A stretch of 64,000 bases of DNA from Streptomyces sp. WAC 04229 (GTDB lineage Bacteria > Actinomycetota > Actinomycetes > Streptomycetales > Streptomycetaceae). The notes beneath the pieces were generated by a model that worked only from the letters and a program-made list of their open reading frames with translations, did no database searches and was not told the origin of the DNA. The stretch lies in the NCBI RefSeq assembly GCF_003947455.1, contig NZ_QHJH01000025.1:1-64000 (forward strand), written 5' to 3'. This document shows, in pieces, positions 32,886 through 41,546 of this stretch. The stretch's first letter is position 1; every line of letters starts with the position of its first letter. The position numbers and the translations under genes are program-made.

Positions 32886-34988
32886 GTGCGCACGGACAGG
32901 CGACGGATCCAGACGGCGGTGCTCGGCGGGGCGGACTCGGATGAGCCGTTGATGTTGCCGATGGAAGCGATCGAGCTGGATGTCTTCCGCCGTGTCCACG
33001 AGGACGACACCTTCTGGTGCGGGACTCTGCTCGGCGGCTGCGGCGGCCAGTTGACCACTAAGCTGTACACGGACCGGGCCTGTCATTTCGCACATCACCC
33101 GGACCCGGACGGGCTGCCGCACGTATGCGGGCGCCGCTCCCACGGTGTGGACAGCGCAGACCACCTCTATGTGCGGTCGGCGGCCGCGGCCTGGCTCGCC
33201 GGCCGCGGGGAGCAGGCAACCTTCGAGTACACCCGCACTGAAGGGGCGCCGATCGGGTCCCTCGTGGATGTGCGCTGGCGGCACGGCGCTCTGCGGGTGC
33301 ACCTGGACCAGGCGGTGACGCCGGTGTGGGACGACGACGTCGAGCCGGTGCTCGGGACGATGGTGCCGGTCGACCGCGACACACTGATCCGCCGCTGGTA
33401 CGTGCACCGGATCCGCCTGGACAGCGTGGGCACCGCACGCCACGTGCAGATCGGGACCGAGGCGTTCGCCCGGCCGATCGAATGGTTTGCTCTGGACGAC
33501 TGCGAGATGACGGAGCGCGGGTTGTCGACACCGGCGATCGAAAAGATCGTGCAGGCCCGCACAGCGCCGCGGCCATCGCTGTGGTCGCCCGCCCAGGCGA
33601 GGAAGGTACCGGAGCCGGAGGCACGCGCCCAGGCCCTGCTGCGCCGGCTGGTGTATGCACGTCGGATCGAGTCCGTGCCCCTGGTAAAGCAGGTGTGCAC
33701 GGACATCGAGGATCTGACCGGTGTGGGTGAGGAGCTCCAGGACCAGCTCGAGGCAGCCGTTCGCCACGCGAGGATCTGGCGGGTCGAGCAGGACGAGGCG
33801 CGCCGCAAGCTGTTCGCCAAGCTGAACAGGGCGGTGGAGGAACGCAAGCCTGGGCGGGTACGCAGGCTTCTGCTGCGCGTCAACGGGATGGCCGTTGAGG
33901 ATCGCACGGACGCGGAATCTGCCGTCTACGAGCGGGCGACCACATACTTCGGCAGCCTGGACGACCTCACGCGGGATGCGGTCGAAGCGGAAGCTGACAC
34001 GGAGAAGGGAGCACGCAAGGCCGCCACTCGCGTCCGCACTGCCCTCCAGCACCTTCGCGGCTACGACGCCTACACATTCGATCTGTGCCCTCAGGTCGAG
34101 GAGCTTCTGCAGTCCGCGGCCTTGGCCGGAGAACTGCTGACCCCTGGCGAAGCGCGGCGTGTGGAGGTCTGGAAGAAGCGGGCGGCACGAGGACCGCAGG
34201 CGCAGCTTCACGTCGCGCGGCGGTACTGGATCCAGCGGAGCTGTCCGCGCTGCAACGCGGAACAGGGCAAGGACTGTGTGCTGATCGAGGGGCCCCACAG
34301 CGGGAAGCCACGCAAAGGCGGCCACATCGAGCGGCTGCAGTTGATCCAGGACGAGCGGATAGCCGCACAAAAGAAGGCCCTGCAACAGCAGAAGGCCCGG
34401 CAAGAAGGCAAGGTTTCTGCCAAGCCGACGCGGCCGGCCTCGGAGGCGCCCGAGCATGAAACCAGCCCCCAACGGCCGTTCCAGGAGCGGGAGCAGGCCG
34501 ACCGGAGGGGCCAGGCGCCTGCAGCGAGGAGGAACGCCGCGGCCCCCCGGCTGCACCACCAGGTGCCGCGCGGCGACTGGTACCGAATGGCGTGCCCGCG
34601 ATGCCACGCCGGCCCCGGCATACTGTGCGAGAACGACGATCGCGTCGGCCCCAGCGCGAAGCGACAGCTTCCCCACGACGAACGCCTGCGCCGCGCCCTG
34701 CAGAGCGACGACCGTAGTAACCCCGGTCAGCAGCAGCAGGGCACCCGCGACGAACGCCAGCATCAAGCCCGGCCGCCTGCCCGCACTAATGCCCAGCCTC
34801 CTCGGCCGCCGCGCAGGACAGACGGGGAGCCGCAGGAGACCGTGGGCTCGGCAGCGCGGACCTGGCGTGCGAAGGAGGTCACGTGCCCGAAGTGCCAGGC
34901 CCGCCCGAACTCCCCCTGCACCCCTCATGGCCCGCACCAGGAGCGGGTGGACTGGGCGATGGACTTCACCCGCAAGTTGTGGGGCTGA
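32886..34988 (+). CDS. CoiA-like N-domain protein with three C-terminal zinc knuckles
   Basis: The GTG at 32886 has GGGAG upstream; the longer frame is not needed. Residues 45-81 have WCGTLLGGCGGQL, CHFAHHPDPDG and HVCGRR, the cysteine/HFAH pattern of CoiA-like competence proteins, followed by a strand-rich IGSLVDVRWRHGALRVHLDQ that resembles the nuclease core (D...D/E-x-Q). The C-terminal third has three copies of C-P-x-C-x(5-8)-C then a histidine/arginine (CPRCNAEQGKDC, CPRCHAGPGILC, CPKCQARPNSPC), a knuckle common in actinomycete mobile-element proteins. DNA binding or processing is inferred. Confidence 0.65.
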   Translation: MRTDRRRIQTAVLGGADSDEPLMLPMEAIELDVFRRVHEDDTFWCGTLLGGCGGQLTTKLYTDRACHFAHHPDPDGLPHVCGRRSHGVDSADHLYVRSAAAAWLAGRGEQATFEYTRTEGAPIGSLVDVRWRHGALRVHLDQAVTPVWDDDVEPVLGTMVPVDRDTLIRRWYVHRIRLDSVGTARHVQIGTEAFARPIEWFALDDCEMTERGLSTPAIEKIVQARTAPRPSLWSPAQARKVPEPEARAQALLRRLVYARRIESVPLVKQVCTDIEDLTGVGEELQDQLEAAVRHARIWRVEQDEARRKLFAKLNRAVEERKPGRVRRLLLRVNGMAVEDRTDAESAVYERATTYFGSLDDLTRDAVEAEADTEKGARKAATRVRTALQHLRGYDAYTFDLCPQVEELLQSAALAGELLTPGEARRVEVWKKRAARGPQAQLHVARRYWIQRSCPRCNAEQGKDCVLIEGPHSGKPRKGGHIERLQLIQDERIAAQKKALQQQKARQEGKVSAKPTRPASEAPEHETSPQRPFQEREQADRRGQAPAARRNAAAPRLHHQVPRGDWYRMACPRCHAGPGILCENDDRVGPSAKRQLPHDERLRRALQSDDRSNPGQQQQGTRDERQHQARPPARTNAQPPRPPRRTDGEPQETVGSAARTWRAKEVTCPKCQARPNSPCTPHGPHQERVDWAMDFTRKLWG

Positions 34989-35171
34989 GGTACCTGCCAC
35001 TGCGCCGCCAGGCCCACGCTTTGCCGGGCCGTTTCCAGTGGAAACGGTCTTCTGGCTCCATACACGAGTGCTCGTAGACAAAGCCAGCGCTTCGCCGACA
35101 TGGCACGCGACTGACCTCTGCGCGGACTGCGCTCCCGGAGGCACCCGCACGCGGCGGCCTGGCGGGACGCG

Positions 35172-36959
35172 TCAGGGCGTCTGCGCCTCTGCCAGCGCGG
35201 GGTCCAGGGAGTCGAGGAGCTGACCGAAGGTGATCTTCTCGTCGGTGTAGTCGAAGGTCATGGCGGCGGCGAGGGCTTCCCACCGCTTGGTGCTGCGCCC
35301 GCAGTGCTCCAGCAGGATGTGCAGGGCGACGTCGGGTTCGTGGCGGGCGAGGATCTCGTCGGCGGGGATCTGGCGCAGATGTTCCAGGGTGCGGTAGCGG
35401 GACTTCACGACGGCGCGGTAGACCTCGGATCGGGAGAGGATCTCGCTGGTGGCGGGGGAGTCGAGCCAGGACTGCAGGACGGCCGCGGGATCGGGGTGCT
35501 TGCCGAGTTCCTCGTCGTCCACCAGCCGCACCACACCGTCGTCCTCGTCTTCGGGCACCGGGACGGCGGCCGCCGCGGCCAGGAACCAGTCGGGGCCGCC
35601 GGCCTTCTCGGCGATCCAGGCGAGTTCGGCGGGGTGCAGCCCGTTCAAGACGTCCGCGACGGCGGTGCGTGGGGTGTGCGGGTTGGCGGTGAGAACGGTC
35701 AGGGCCTGGACCCGGCGGTGCTCGGAGTGGCGTTCCAGGAGCCGGGCCGGTCGGTCGTGGTCCGGGTCGACGCTGTCGAGGACGCGGATCAGGGTCCGGC
35801 TCGGCTTGGGGGAGACGACGGCCGGCGGATCCAGCCGGGCGAGCTGGGCGCAGGCCCCGGCGAGGTGGTCGGGGTTGGCGCTGAGGAGGGCCAGGTCATC
35901 GGCGAGACGCAGGACGCGGCCGTCGAACTCGTAGTCGTTCTCCTGCTTGTCGGACCAGGTGAGCAGCTGGCCGCGGGTGACGAGCGCGCCGGCCGCCGCG
36001 TGCAGCTGGTCGGCGGCGAGGACGGCCAGGCGCGGGTTGCTGCGGACGCGGTTGGCGAGGTGGTGCAGGGACCGGCGGGCGGTCACCTGCGGGTTGGGCA
36101 GGTCGGCCAGCTCGGGCAGGCACAGGGCCGGAAGGCAGGCGAGCAGTAGATCCTCGCTGAGCGCAGGCGCCGGGTCGGCGGGCAGTTCCTCACCATCGGG
36201 GTCGGCGGCGCGGAGCCGGGCGTCCTCGAGGGCCTGCGTCTCGGCCTGGTCCAGCAGCAGGTGCTGGGCGGCCGCCCCGAACATGGGGTGCGCGGTGAGC
36301 TGCGCCCACCGCTCGGGGCAGCGGGCCAGCATTGCCCAGCCGGCGCGGCCGCCCAGCTCCATCGACCAGTCCCTCGAGAACGGGGACACCTCTTCCCAGC
36401 CCTCTTCGGGCTCCGGGTGGAGGAGGTACGCGGCGAGCGGGGTGAGGCAGGCTTCCAGGACGGCGTCGAACAGCTTCTGGGGCACGGGCGGGGCCGGCTC
36501 TGTGTCCTTGGTCCGGGTGTAGCGGTCGGGATCCCAGTCCCGGACGACCTGCTCCACTTCGTGCTGGGGGAGGCGGGGCAGGAGCGCGATGGCCGCCTCG
36601 ACCTGATCGGAGTGCCGTGCCAGAGCGGAGACCAGCCCGGCCCAGGCCCGGCGATGCCGCAGGATGGTGGGCACGTCAGCGGTGGTCACCGTGCCGTCGG
36701 CCGCCAGGGCGGCCAGCTTCCTTTCGTCGGCGTGCACCAGGAGCCGGCCGCGCAGCCTCTTGGCAGAGGTCCGGGCCAGCAGCGCGGGCAGCGCGTCCTT
36801 GAGGGCTTCCTCCCGCCACCGGTCGGCCTTCACGTCGAAGCCGTCCGGCGTCGTCGCCGGAGTGCACAGGGCTTCGATCACCGTCTTGAGCGCTTCCTTG
36901 GGGAGGTCCTTGCTCATCGCGAGGTCCCGCCACAGCGAGTACGTACCGGCGTTGACCAT
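35172..36959 (-). CDS. Large helical-repeat protein, 595 aa
   Basis: The ATG at 36959 has GGGGAG upstream. The protein is Leu/Ala-rich and helical from end to end, with recurring short helices (LFDAVLEACLTPLAAYLLHP, TLIRVLDSVDPDHDRPARLL, NPHTPRTAVADVLNGLHPAE) as in HEAT- or ARM-like scaffolds. There is no catalytic motif. Its 340-base upstream region ends at the left end of the transposon, so part of its original promoter region may have been displaced. Confidence 0.68.
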   Translation of the reverse strand: MVNAGTYSLWRDLAMSKDLPKEALKTVIEALCTPATTPDGFDVKADRWREEALKDALPALLARTSAKRLRGRLLVHADERKLAALAADGTVTTADVPTILRHRRAWAGLVSALARHSDQVEAAIALLPRLPQHEVEQVVRDWDPDRYTRTKDTEPAPPVPQKLFDAVLEACLTPLAAYLLHPEPEEGWEEVSPFSRDWSMELGGRAGWAMLARCPERWAQLTAHPMFGAAAQHLLLDQAETQALEDARLRAADPDGEELPADPAPALSEDLLLACLPALCLPELADLPNPQVTARRSLHHLANRVRSNPRLAVLAADQLHAAAGALVTRGQLLTWSDKQENDYEFDGRVLRLADDLALLSANPDHLAGACAQLARLDPPAVVSPKPSRTLIRVLDSVDPDHDRPARLLERHSEHRRVQALTVLTANPHTPRTAVADVLNGLHPAELAWIAEKAGGPDWFLAAAAAVPVPEDEDDGVVRLVDDEELGKHPDPAAVLQSWLDSPATSEILSRSEVYRAVVKSRYRTLEHLRQIPADEILARHEPDVALHILLEHCGRSTKRWEALAAAMTFDYTDEKITFGQLLDSLDPALAEAQTP

Positions 36960-37248
36960 CCCTGGCTCCCCTCCCACACCTGACCCGGCGTCACTGACTG
37001 GTCGCCATCCGTAGAAGCGACCGTACGGCGCACCCGGCCTGAGCGGGGCGCGATCCATGAAGTCGTATCGGGTGCCAGTGACCATCCGCACCGTCCCGGC
37101 CGGCGCCCGGCGGCGGCCTGACAGTACCCAGCCGCGCCCGTCCGTACTGCGTCCGCGCCCCGCTCTCATCCGCCATGGTCGCCACCGCAGCGAGCTCGCC
37201 CTTGCGATGGGGGTGGTCTCTCGCCGCAACTCGGCCCGTCCTCATCGA

Positions 37249-37295
37249 GTCTCACACCGTGTTTTAGCAGGTGCGCGCGTTGCGGGAGGAGCCTG
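37249..37295. other. Left flank of the transposon target
   Basis: Joining this flank to the right flank at 44529 restores CCTGTC-AGGTGTGA-GACAGG, a small inverted repeat, so the insertion split a palindrome upstream of tap. TCTCACACC at 37249-37257 is also the complement of GGTGTGAGA at 44532-44540. Confidence 0.45.
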
Positions 37296-37300
37296 TCAGG
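37296..37300. repeat. Target-site duplication TCAGG (left)
   Basis: The 5-mer directly abuts the left end TGACCT and is repeated directly after the right end AGGTCA at 44529-44533. Five bases is the duplication length of Tn7-like elements. Confidence 0.85.
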
Positions 37301-37350
37301 TGACCTGTCGCGGTGAAGGTTGAGTGATTCTCATCGAAGGTTGAGCGATG
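37301..37350 (+). repeat. Outer left transposon end
   Basis: Terminal TGACCTGTCGCGG followed by two binding-site-like repeats at 37314-37328 and 37335-37349 (core GAAGGTTGAG), spaced 21 bp apart, as expected for TnsB sites. Confidence 0.85.
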
Positions 37351-37370
37351 TTGCGCTGGACCTTGGCGTC

Positions 37371-37967
37371 CTATTTGGCTTCGTTTGGCTGCTCGGCGGA
37401 GCGGGAGCGTCGGTGGGCTGCGACTCGTTCGCGGGTCGCGCATCGGCGGGAGCAGTAGCGACGCTCCGGGCCGCTGCCCTGGTTGATGAAGACGTTTTGG
37501 CAGGTGGGGGATGTGCAGATCCTGCCGGGTGGTCGTTGGCGGTCCCAGACGAGAACGGTCAGGGCCATGCAGGACGAGGCGAGGAGCCACTCGTTCCAGG
37601 GGGCGTTGTCCTCGCGGTCGAGGTGGGGGTGCCAGGGGGTGCTGCCGCTGTGTGAGGTCAGGCGGAGCGGTCCGGTGTGGTCCGTCAAGAGCTGGTTGAG
37701 GGTGGCCGCGGCGTCATCGACGTGCTCGGCAGCGAAGACTGGCCGCAGCAGGAAGGCAGCCGCCTGCATTTCTGCGATATCGAGGGTGGTGAGGTCAACG
37801 GGGTCGGTCTCGCCGTATGCGCGGAGCACGTCGGCGACGTCAGCCGGGTCGGGGCAGCCGTCAGAGAGAGCGTTGATCAGGGCGGCGGTGCGCCGGGCTG
37901 TGGTCAGCACGGAGTGCCGGGTGGACCAATCGTCGCTGTGGAATGACACCTGTGGAATGTAACGCAT
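37371..37967 (-). CDS. CGNR zinc-finger transcriptional regulator
   Basis: The 198-residue protein has an N-terminal helical ligand-type region and a C-terminal zinc finger: ICTSPTCQNVFINQG, then RRYCSRRCATRERVAAHRRS. This is the CGNR/ABATE-type family, often a stress-linked DNA-binding regulator. It is divergent from the MFS gene across inverted repeats, so it probably controls that exporter and itself. It lies just inside the left transposon end as cargo. Confidence 0.85.
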   Translation of the reverse strand: MRYIPQVSFHSDDWSTRHSVLTTARRTAALINALSDGCPDPADVADVLRAYGETDPVDLTTLDIAEMQAAAFLLRPVFAAEHVDDAAATLNQLLTDHTGPLRLTSHSGSTPWHPHLDREDNAPWNEWLLASSCMALTVLVWDRQRPPGRICTSPTCQNVFINQGSGPERRYCSRRCATRERVAAHRRSRSAEQPNEAK

Positions 37968-37982
37968 CTTGCGAAGCTTTGA

Positions 37983-37996
37983 GTTACCTCCGTAAC
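37983..37996. promoter_or_regulatory. GTTAC-CTCC-GTAAC inverted repeat
   Basis: It lies between the divergent CGNR and MFS starts, with a further GTAACG at about 37960-37965. It is a candidate operator for the CGNR regulator. Confidence 0.5.
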
Positions 37997-38005
37997 GTCC
38001 TGCTG

Positions 38006-39211
38006 ATGGGAAAGCGTTACTCACTCCGCTTCTATCTCGTCGGTGCGGTGGCGGCCCGTGCCGGGGACGAGATGTCGGGACCGGCACTGATGCTGACCGC
38101 ATTTGCCGTGACCGGATCGACCACCGCCGCGTCATCGCTGCTCGCGGCTATCACGATCTCTGCTGCGGTAGGGGGGCCAGTGCTCGGGGCGCTCCTCGAC
38201 AGAAGGGATCGGCCGGGACGCCTGCTGGCTGGGGCCCTCGTCCTGTATGCGGTGGGGCTGGGGATGATCCTTGGGGCACTCGACCGGTGGCCGTTCGCTG
38301 TCACGATCTTGATCGCAGCGGTGACAGGGCTGCTTGGGCCGGCGCTGTCGGGGGGATGGACGGCCCAACTTCCGCGTGTGGTGGAGGGTGACCACCTGCC
38401 CCGAGCGAATGCCCTGGATGCCATGACGTTCAACATGGCAGGTCTGGCCGGTCCGGCTCTCGCTGGCGGTGTGGCAGAGGCGCTTGGCGCTCCGACGGCC
38501 GTGGTGGTCTCTGCGGTGCTCATCGCCTTGGCGCTGCCCGCCGCGTGGATGCTGCCCGCCCGTCCAGGCCGAGTGCTCGCAGTGCAAGCAACTTCGCTGA
38601 CCAGAGACCTTGTTGCCGGAGTGCGGGTCATACTCGGAAGACCGTCCTTGGCCCGAGCCACTCTCACCTCGACCGTCTCCTGCATCGCGCAGGGAATGCT
38701 GATGGCGTGCATCCCCCTCCTCGGCGAACGTGTTCTGGGCGGGGCCAGCCGCGGTGCGATGCTGCTCTCCTGCGTGGCGATCGCAGCTTTGGTGGCCAAC
38801 GCCGCACTCGCCGGGTTCCCGCGTTCAGTCACCCCCGACACGATCATCTGGGCCAGTTCCCTTGTCCAGGCTGCCGCGCTGGCGTTGGCCGCGTGGGCTC
38901 AACCAGTCGTACTCATTGTGGCCGTACTCATCGTGGGGATAGGGGAAGGACCTCAACTGGCCGCCTTGTTCGCTGTCCGCCACCGGGAAGCCCCAGACCA
39001 CCTACGAGGCCAGATCTTCACCACCGGCGCCAGCCTGAAGATCACCGGATTTGCCCTGGGTGCAGCGGTTGCCGGACCAGCCGCGGCTTGGTCTCTTCCA
39101 GGCACGCTGGCACTCGCAGCGAGCGTGGCGGCAGTCGCAGCACTGATCTTCTTCGTGATCCCGTCGGGCGCCAACCGCCAACTCGTCCGGGGTCAGCACA
39201 TGTCGACTTGA
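38006..39211 (+). CDS. MFS transporter
   Basis: The 401-residue protein has eleven to twelve hydrophobic segments and the MFS loop signature GALLDRRDRPGRLL between segments 2 and 3. It is probably a drug or metabolite exporter. The ATG at 38006 (MGKRYSLRFYLVG) has no clear Shine-Dalgarno sequence; an upstream start at 37943 would run over the inverted repeat. With the regulator it forms the cargo between outer and inner left ends. Confidence 0.88.
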   Translation: MGKRYSLRFYLVGAVAARAGDEMSGPALMLTAFAVTGSTTAASSLLAAITISAAVGGPVLGALLDRRDRPGRLLAGALVLYAVGLGMILGALDRWPFAVTILIAAVTGLLGPALSGGWTAQLPRVVEGDHLPRANALDAMTFNMAGLAGPALAGGVAEALGAPTAVVVSAVLIALALPAAWMLPARPGRVLAVQATSLTRDLVAGVRVILGRPSLARATLTSTVSCIAQGMLMACIPLLGERVLGGASRGAMLLSCVAIAALVANAALAGFPRSVTPDTIIWASSLVQAAALALAAWAQPVVLIVAVLIVGIGEGPQLAALFAVRHREAPDHLRGQIFTTGASLKITGFALGAAVAGPAAAWSLPGTLALAASVAAVAALIFFVIPSGANRQLVRGQHMST

Positions 39212-39233
39212 GCGGTCTCCACGAGAAAACTGA

Positions 39234-39282
39234 TGACCTGTCGCAGTGAAAGGAGGGTAGTTCTCGGCGAAGGTTGAGTGAT
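39234..39282 (+). repeat. Inner copy of the left transposon end
   Basis: TGACCTGTCGCAGTGAA at 39234-39250 and CGAAGGTTGAGTGAT at 39268-39282 repeat the outer left end in the same orientation. Its flanking 5-mer (ACTGA) does not match the right flank, so the present element used the outer end. It suggests the cargo was added outside an older, shorter element. Confidence 0.75.
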
Positions 39283-40042
39283 TACTCCCGGCTGAGTCGC
39301 TCCTTCTTGAGCCGGTTGGACCGCCTGCCGTGGCAGAGGGTTGAGCAGGTTAGGCGTATTTGCTTGTTGCGTCCTGGTTCCAGCGGCCCGGAGCATTCGG
39401 TGCAGGCTGTCGGCTGAAGCCGGAGAGGGATGTCCCCGGCCGCTCGGCGGCGCATGTAGGCGATGTGGCAGCAGCGGTCGGAGCACCTCGCCGGCCGGCT
39501 TCGAGCGGAGCGTCGCAGACGCCGCAGGACAGGTTCGGCGGGGCCGGGGCGCGGTTGGCCTCAACCTTTTCGCGTCGGCGCTGGCGCTCGGCGTCTTGAC
39601 GGCAGGAGTCCGAGCACCAGAGGCGCGTTGCTCCGCGGGGGACGAAGGTCAGCTTCTCGCCGCAGCCTTGGCAGGCCGCGTGCCTCTCCTCCTTCTGTGG
39701 CTTCGGGTTCCGTCTTCTGTATGCCTCCTGTCGGCATGCCTGGGAGCAGGTCTGCCGCGGGCTGCCGCCGGCAGGCTGGAACGTGACGGCCCCGCATGCG
39801 ACGCACCGCCTGCTCAAAAGGATCTTTTTGAGGGAAGAAGGCTCGCGGCCGACCACGGCGGCAAGTCGTTCCCAGCTGGGTGATCCGTTCCAGGACCAGG
39901 GGGGATCAACGAGATAGCGGCGCAGGTATGAGGTCTTGATGTGATTGGCGGTGGCGAGGCGTTCGATGAAGGACGTGAGCCCTTCGCCGGCGACCGGTCG
40001 GATCTGTCTGGGGAGCCGGGAGGGGAGGCGGGACGTGGTCAT
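39282..40042 (-). pseudogene. TniQ-like protein with four zinc fingers, frameshifted
   Basis: The N-terminus (PRQIRPVAGEGLTSFIERLA) is the TniQ/TnsD start. After it come C-x2-C...C-x3-C fingers: CVACG...CSQAC, CQGCG...CSDSC, CGVCD... In the annotated open frame the third finger is cut and the ORF stops at 39350. In another frame, from about 39490, the rest of the third finger (CSDRC) and a fourth (CTECS...CSTLC) follow, ending with TAA at 39282-39284 inside the inner left end. One indel at about 39484-39496 explains this. TniQ proteins choose the target and bridge to TnsC; loss of the last fingers may disable one targeting pathway. Confidence 0.7.
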
Positions 40043-40503
40043 TTGAGGTGGTGCGGCCGGTGCTGTCGTGGTTGATGCTGAAGCGCGAGGCGGATGTGGC
40101 GGCGGTTCAGCTGCGGGAAGCGGCGGCGGAGAGCGTTCCGGTGGACGCCGTTTTGGAGTGCGTCTCCGAGCGCGAGGAGGAGGTCGACCCGATCGTTGAG
40201 GCTGGGCAGTGCGCGGTCGACCCGCTGCGGGAACGGCCCGGTCCGGTTGGGGTCGGTGTTGACTCGTCCTGGTGCGTCGGGCAGGGCGCGTCGCAGGGCG
40301 TCGACGGTGCTGTTCGTGAGTTGGGCGAGCCGGTGCAGGTCTGGTGTTCGGCCGCTGGGGCGGAGGACGGCGGTGAGTTCGTTCGGCGACAGGTGGTTGG
40401 CTTGGGCCAGGCGCTGTATGTAGGAGGCGATGCCTTCACCCAGATGCGGTCTGACCTGCATCGGCAGAGGGGGCAGCTTCGAGCCGGTATTCGGGGTTGG
40501 CAT
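40039..40503 (-). CDS. tniQ: Short TniQ-family protein, 154 aa
   Basis: The protein starts MPTPNTGSKLPPLPMQVRPH, then LGEGIASYIQRLAQANHLSP, the classic TniQ N-terminal motif, followed by helical segments. It has no zinc fingers and is much shorter than TnsD. It overlaps the next gene by four bases (ATGA). It probably acts as the TnsC-interacting TniQ core. Confidence 0.82.
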   Translation of the reverse strand: MPTPNTGSKLPPLPMQVRPHLGEGIASYIQRLAQANHLSPNELTAVLRPSGRTPDLHRLAQLTNSTVDALRRALPDAPGRVNTDPNRTGPFPQRVDRALPSLNDRVDLLLALGDALQNGVHRNALRRRFPQLNRRHIRLALQHQPRQHRPHHLK

Positions 40504-40535
40504 CGTGTGGTGGCCTGTTCCTTGCCGCTCAGCGG

Positions 40536-41546
40536 TCAGCGGGAGTCGGAGCTGTGGTCGAGTGGGATCGCCTGGAGGCTCTGCTCGGTGATCTTCTCGC
40601 TGCCGGTGAGGATCGCGTCGAGGGCGGCGCCGCGGATCAGGTGCGAGAGCGAGCCGATCATGCCGCCGGTGCGGTCGTGGAGGTAGCGGTCCAGGCAGGT
40701 GAGGCTGCCGGGCTTGTGCGCGTGGAGCCGGAGGGAGTTCTCCAGGGTTGCGACCAGTCCCTGCCATTCGCTGTTGTAGGGCAGCGGGGTGGTGGGGATC
40801 AGGGTGAAGCGCCCGGCGATCTGCTGTCCGCGGGTGCCGGCGAACAGGTCGCGTTCGACGTCGATCCCGGCATAGACGAACGTCGCGGGGATGCGCTCGG
40901 AGAAGTACTTCAGCGTGTCGGCGACCTCGGCGCCGGACCTGGTCGTCAGTGAGATGTTGTGGAGCTCGTCGACGAGGACCAGGCCGACTCGGGCGTCGAT
41001 CAATACGCCGCAGACCGACTCCAGGATGTCGGTGATATTCGACCTCGAGCGGGCGGGCAGGCCGAGGAAGCGCGCGAACTCCACCGTCACCATGCGCGGT
41101 GTGGCGGCGGGCGGGACGGTGATGTAGACGACCGGAATGCGGTCGCTGACGCCGGGATGGCGGGCCCGGTCCAGGAGCTCGTGAGCCCGCCCGAGCTGGG
41201 TGATCGCGGTGGTCTTGCCGGTGCCGGCCGGGCCGGAGACGATCAGCCCGCGGCGGGCGCTGACCGCGTGCCGGTTCAGCAGCACCAGGCGGCGTCCGCA
41301 GGTGACCGTGTGCTGAACGATCGAGGTCGCCACCACCAGGAGGCGGGTGTGGTGGTCAATCCGGGCCTCGTCGTAGTGGGTCCGCTCGGCCGACGCGAGC
41401 TTGGCGTATGCCGTGTCACTCAGTAGCTCGGGTATGTCTGGCTGGTTCGCGACGAAAGCCCGCCAGCCCGTCAGGACCGTCAGGTGCTGATCCGGCTCCT
41501 GCGAGCCGTCTGCCGGCGGGTTGAGCAGGCTCTGCGACTGTGTCAT
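40536..41546 (-). CDS. tnsC: TnsC/TniB-type AAA+ ATPase
   Basis: The 336-residue protein has Walker A GPAGTGKT at 105-112 and Walker B GLVLVDELHN with D193/E194, then sensor-like RIPATFVYAGIDVE. It is the transposition regulator that forms ATP-dependent filaments on target DNA and activates the transposase. It overlaps tnsAB (ATGA) and precedes tniQ by 32 bp. Confidence 0.92.
   Translation of the reverse strand: MTQSQSLLNPPADGSQEPDQHLTVLTGWRAFVANQPDIPELLSDTAYAKLASAERTHYDEARIDHHTRLLVVATSIVQHTVTCGRRLVLLNRHAVSARRGLIVSGPAGTGKTTAITQLGRAHELLDRARHPGVSDRIPVVYITVPPAATPRMVTVEFARFLGLPARSRSNITDILESVCGVLIDARVGLVLVDELHNISLTTRSGAEVADTLKYFSERIPATFVYAGIDVERDLFAGTRGQQIAGRFTLIPTTPLPYNSEWQGLVATLENSLRLHAHKPGSLTCLDRYLHDRTGGMIGSLSHLIRGAALDAILTGSEKITEQSLQAIPLDHSSDSR

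Noticed and set aside
31167..35150. 1327-codon minus-strand frame across the replication and CoiA-like genes
   Set aside because: It is opposite three well-supported plus-strand genes and has no domain pattern; such long open antisense frames are common at very high GC.
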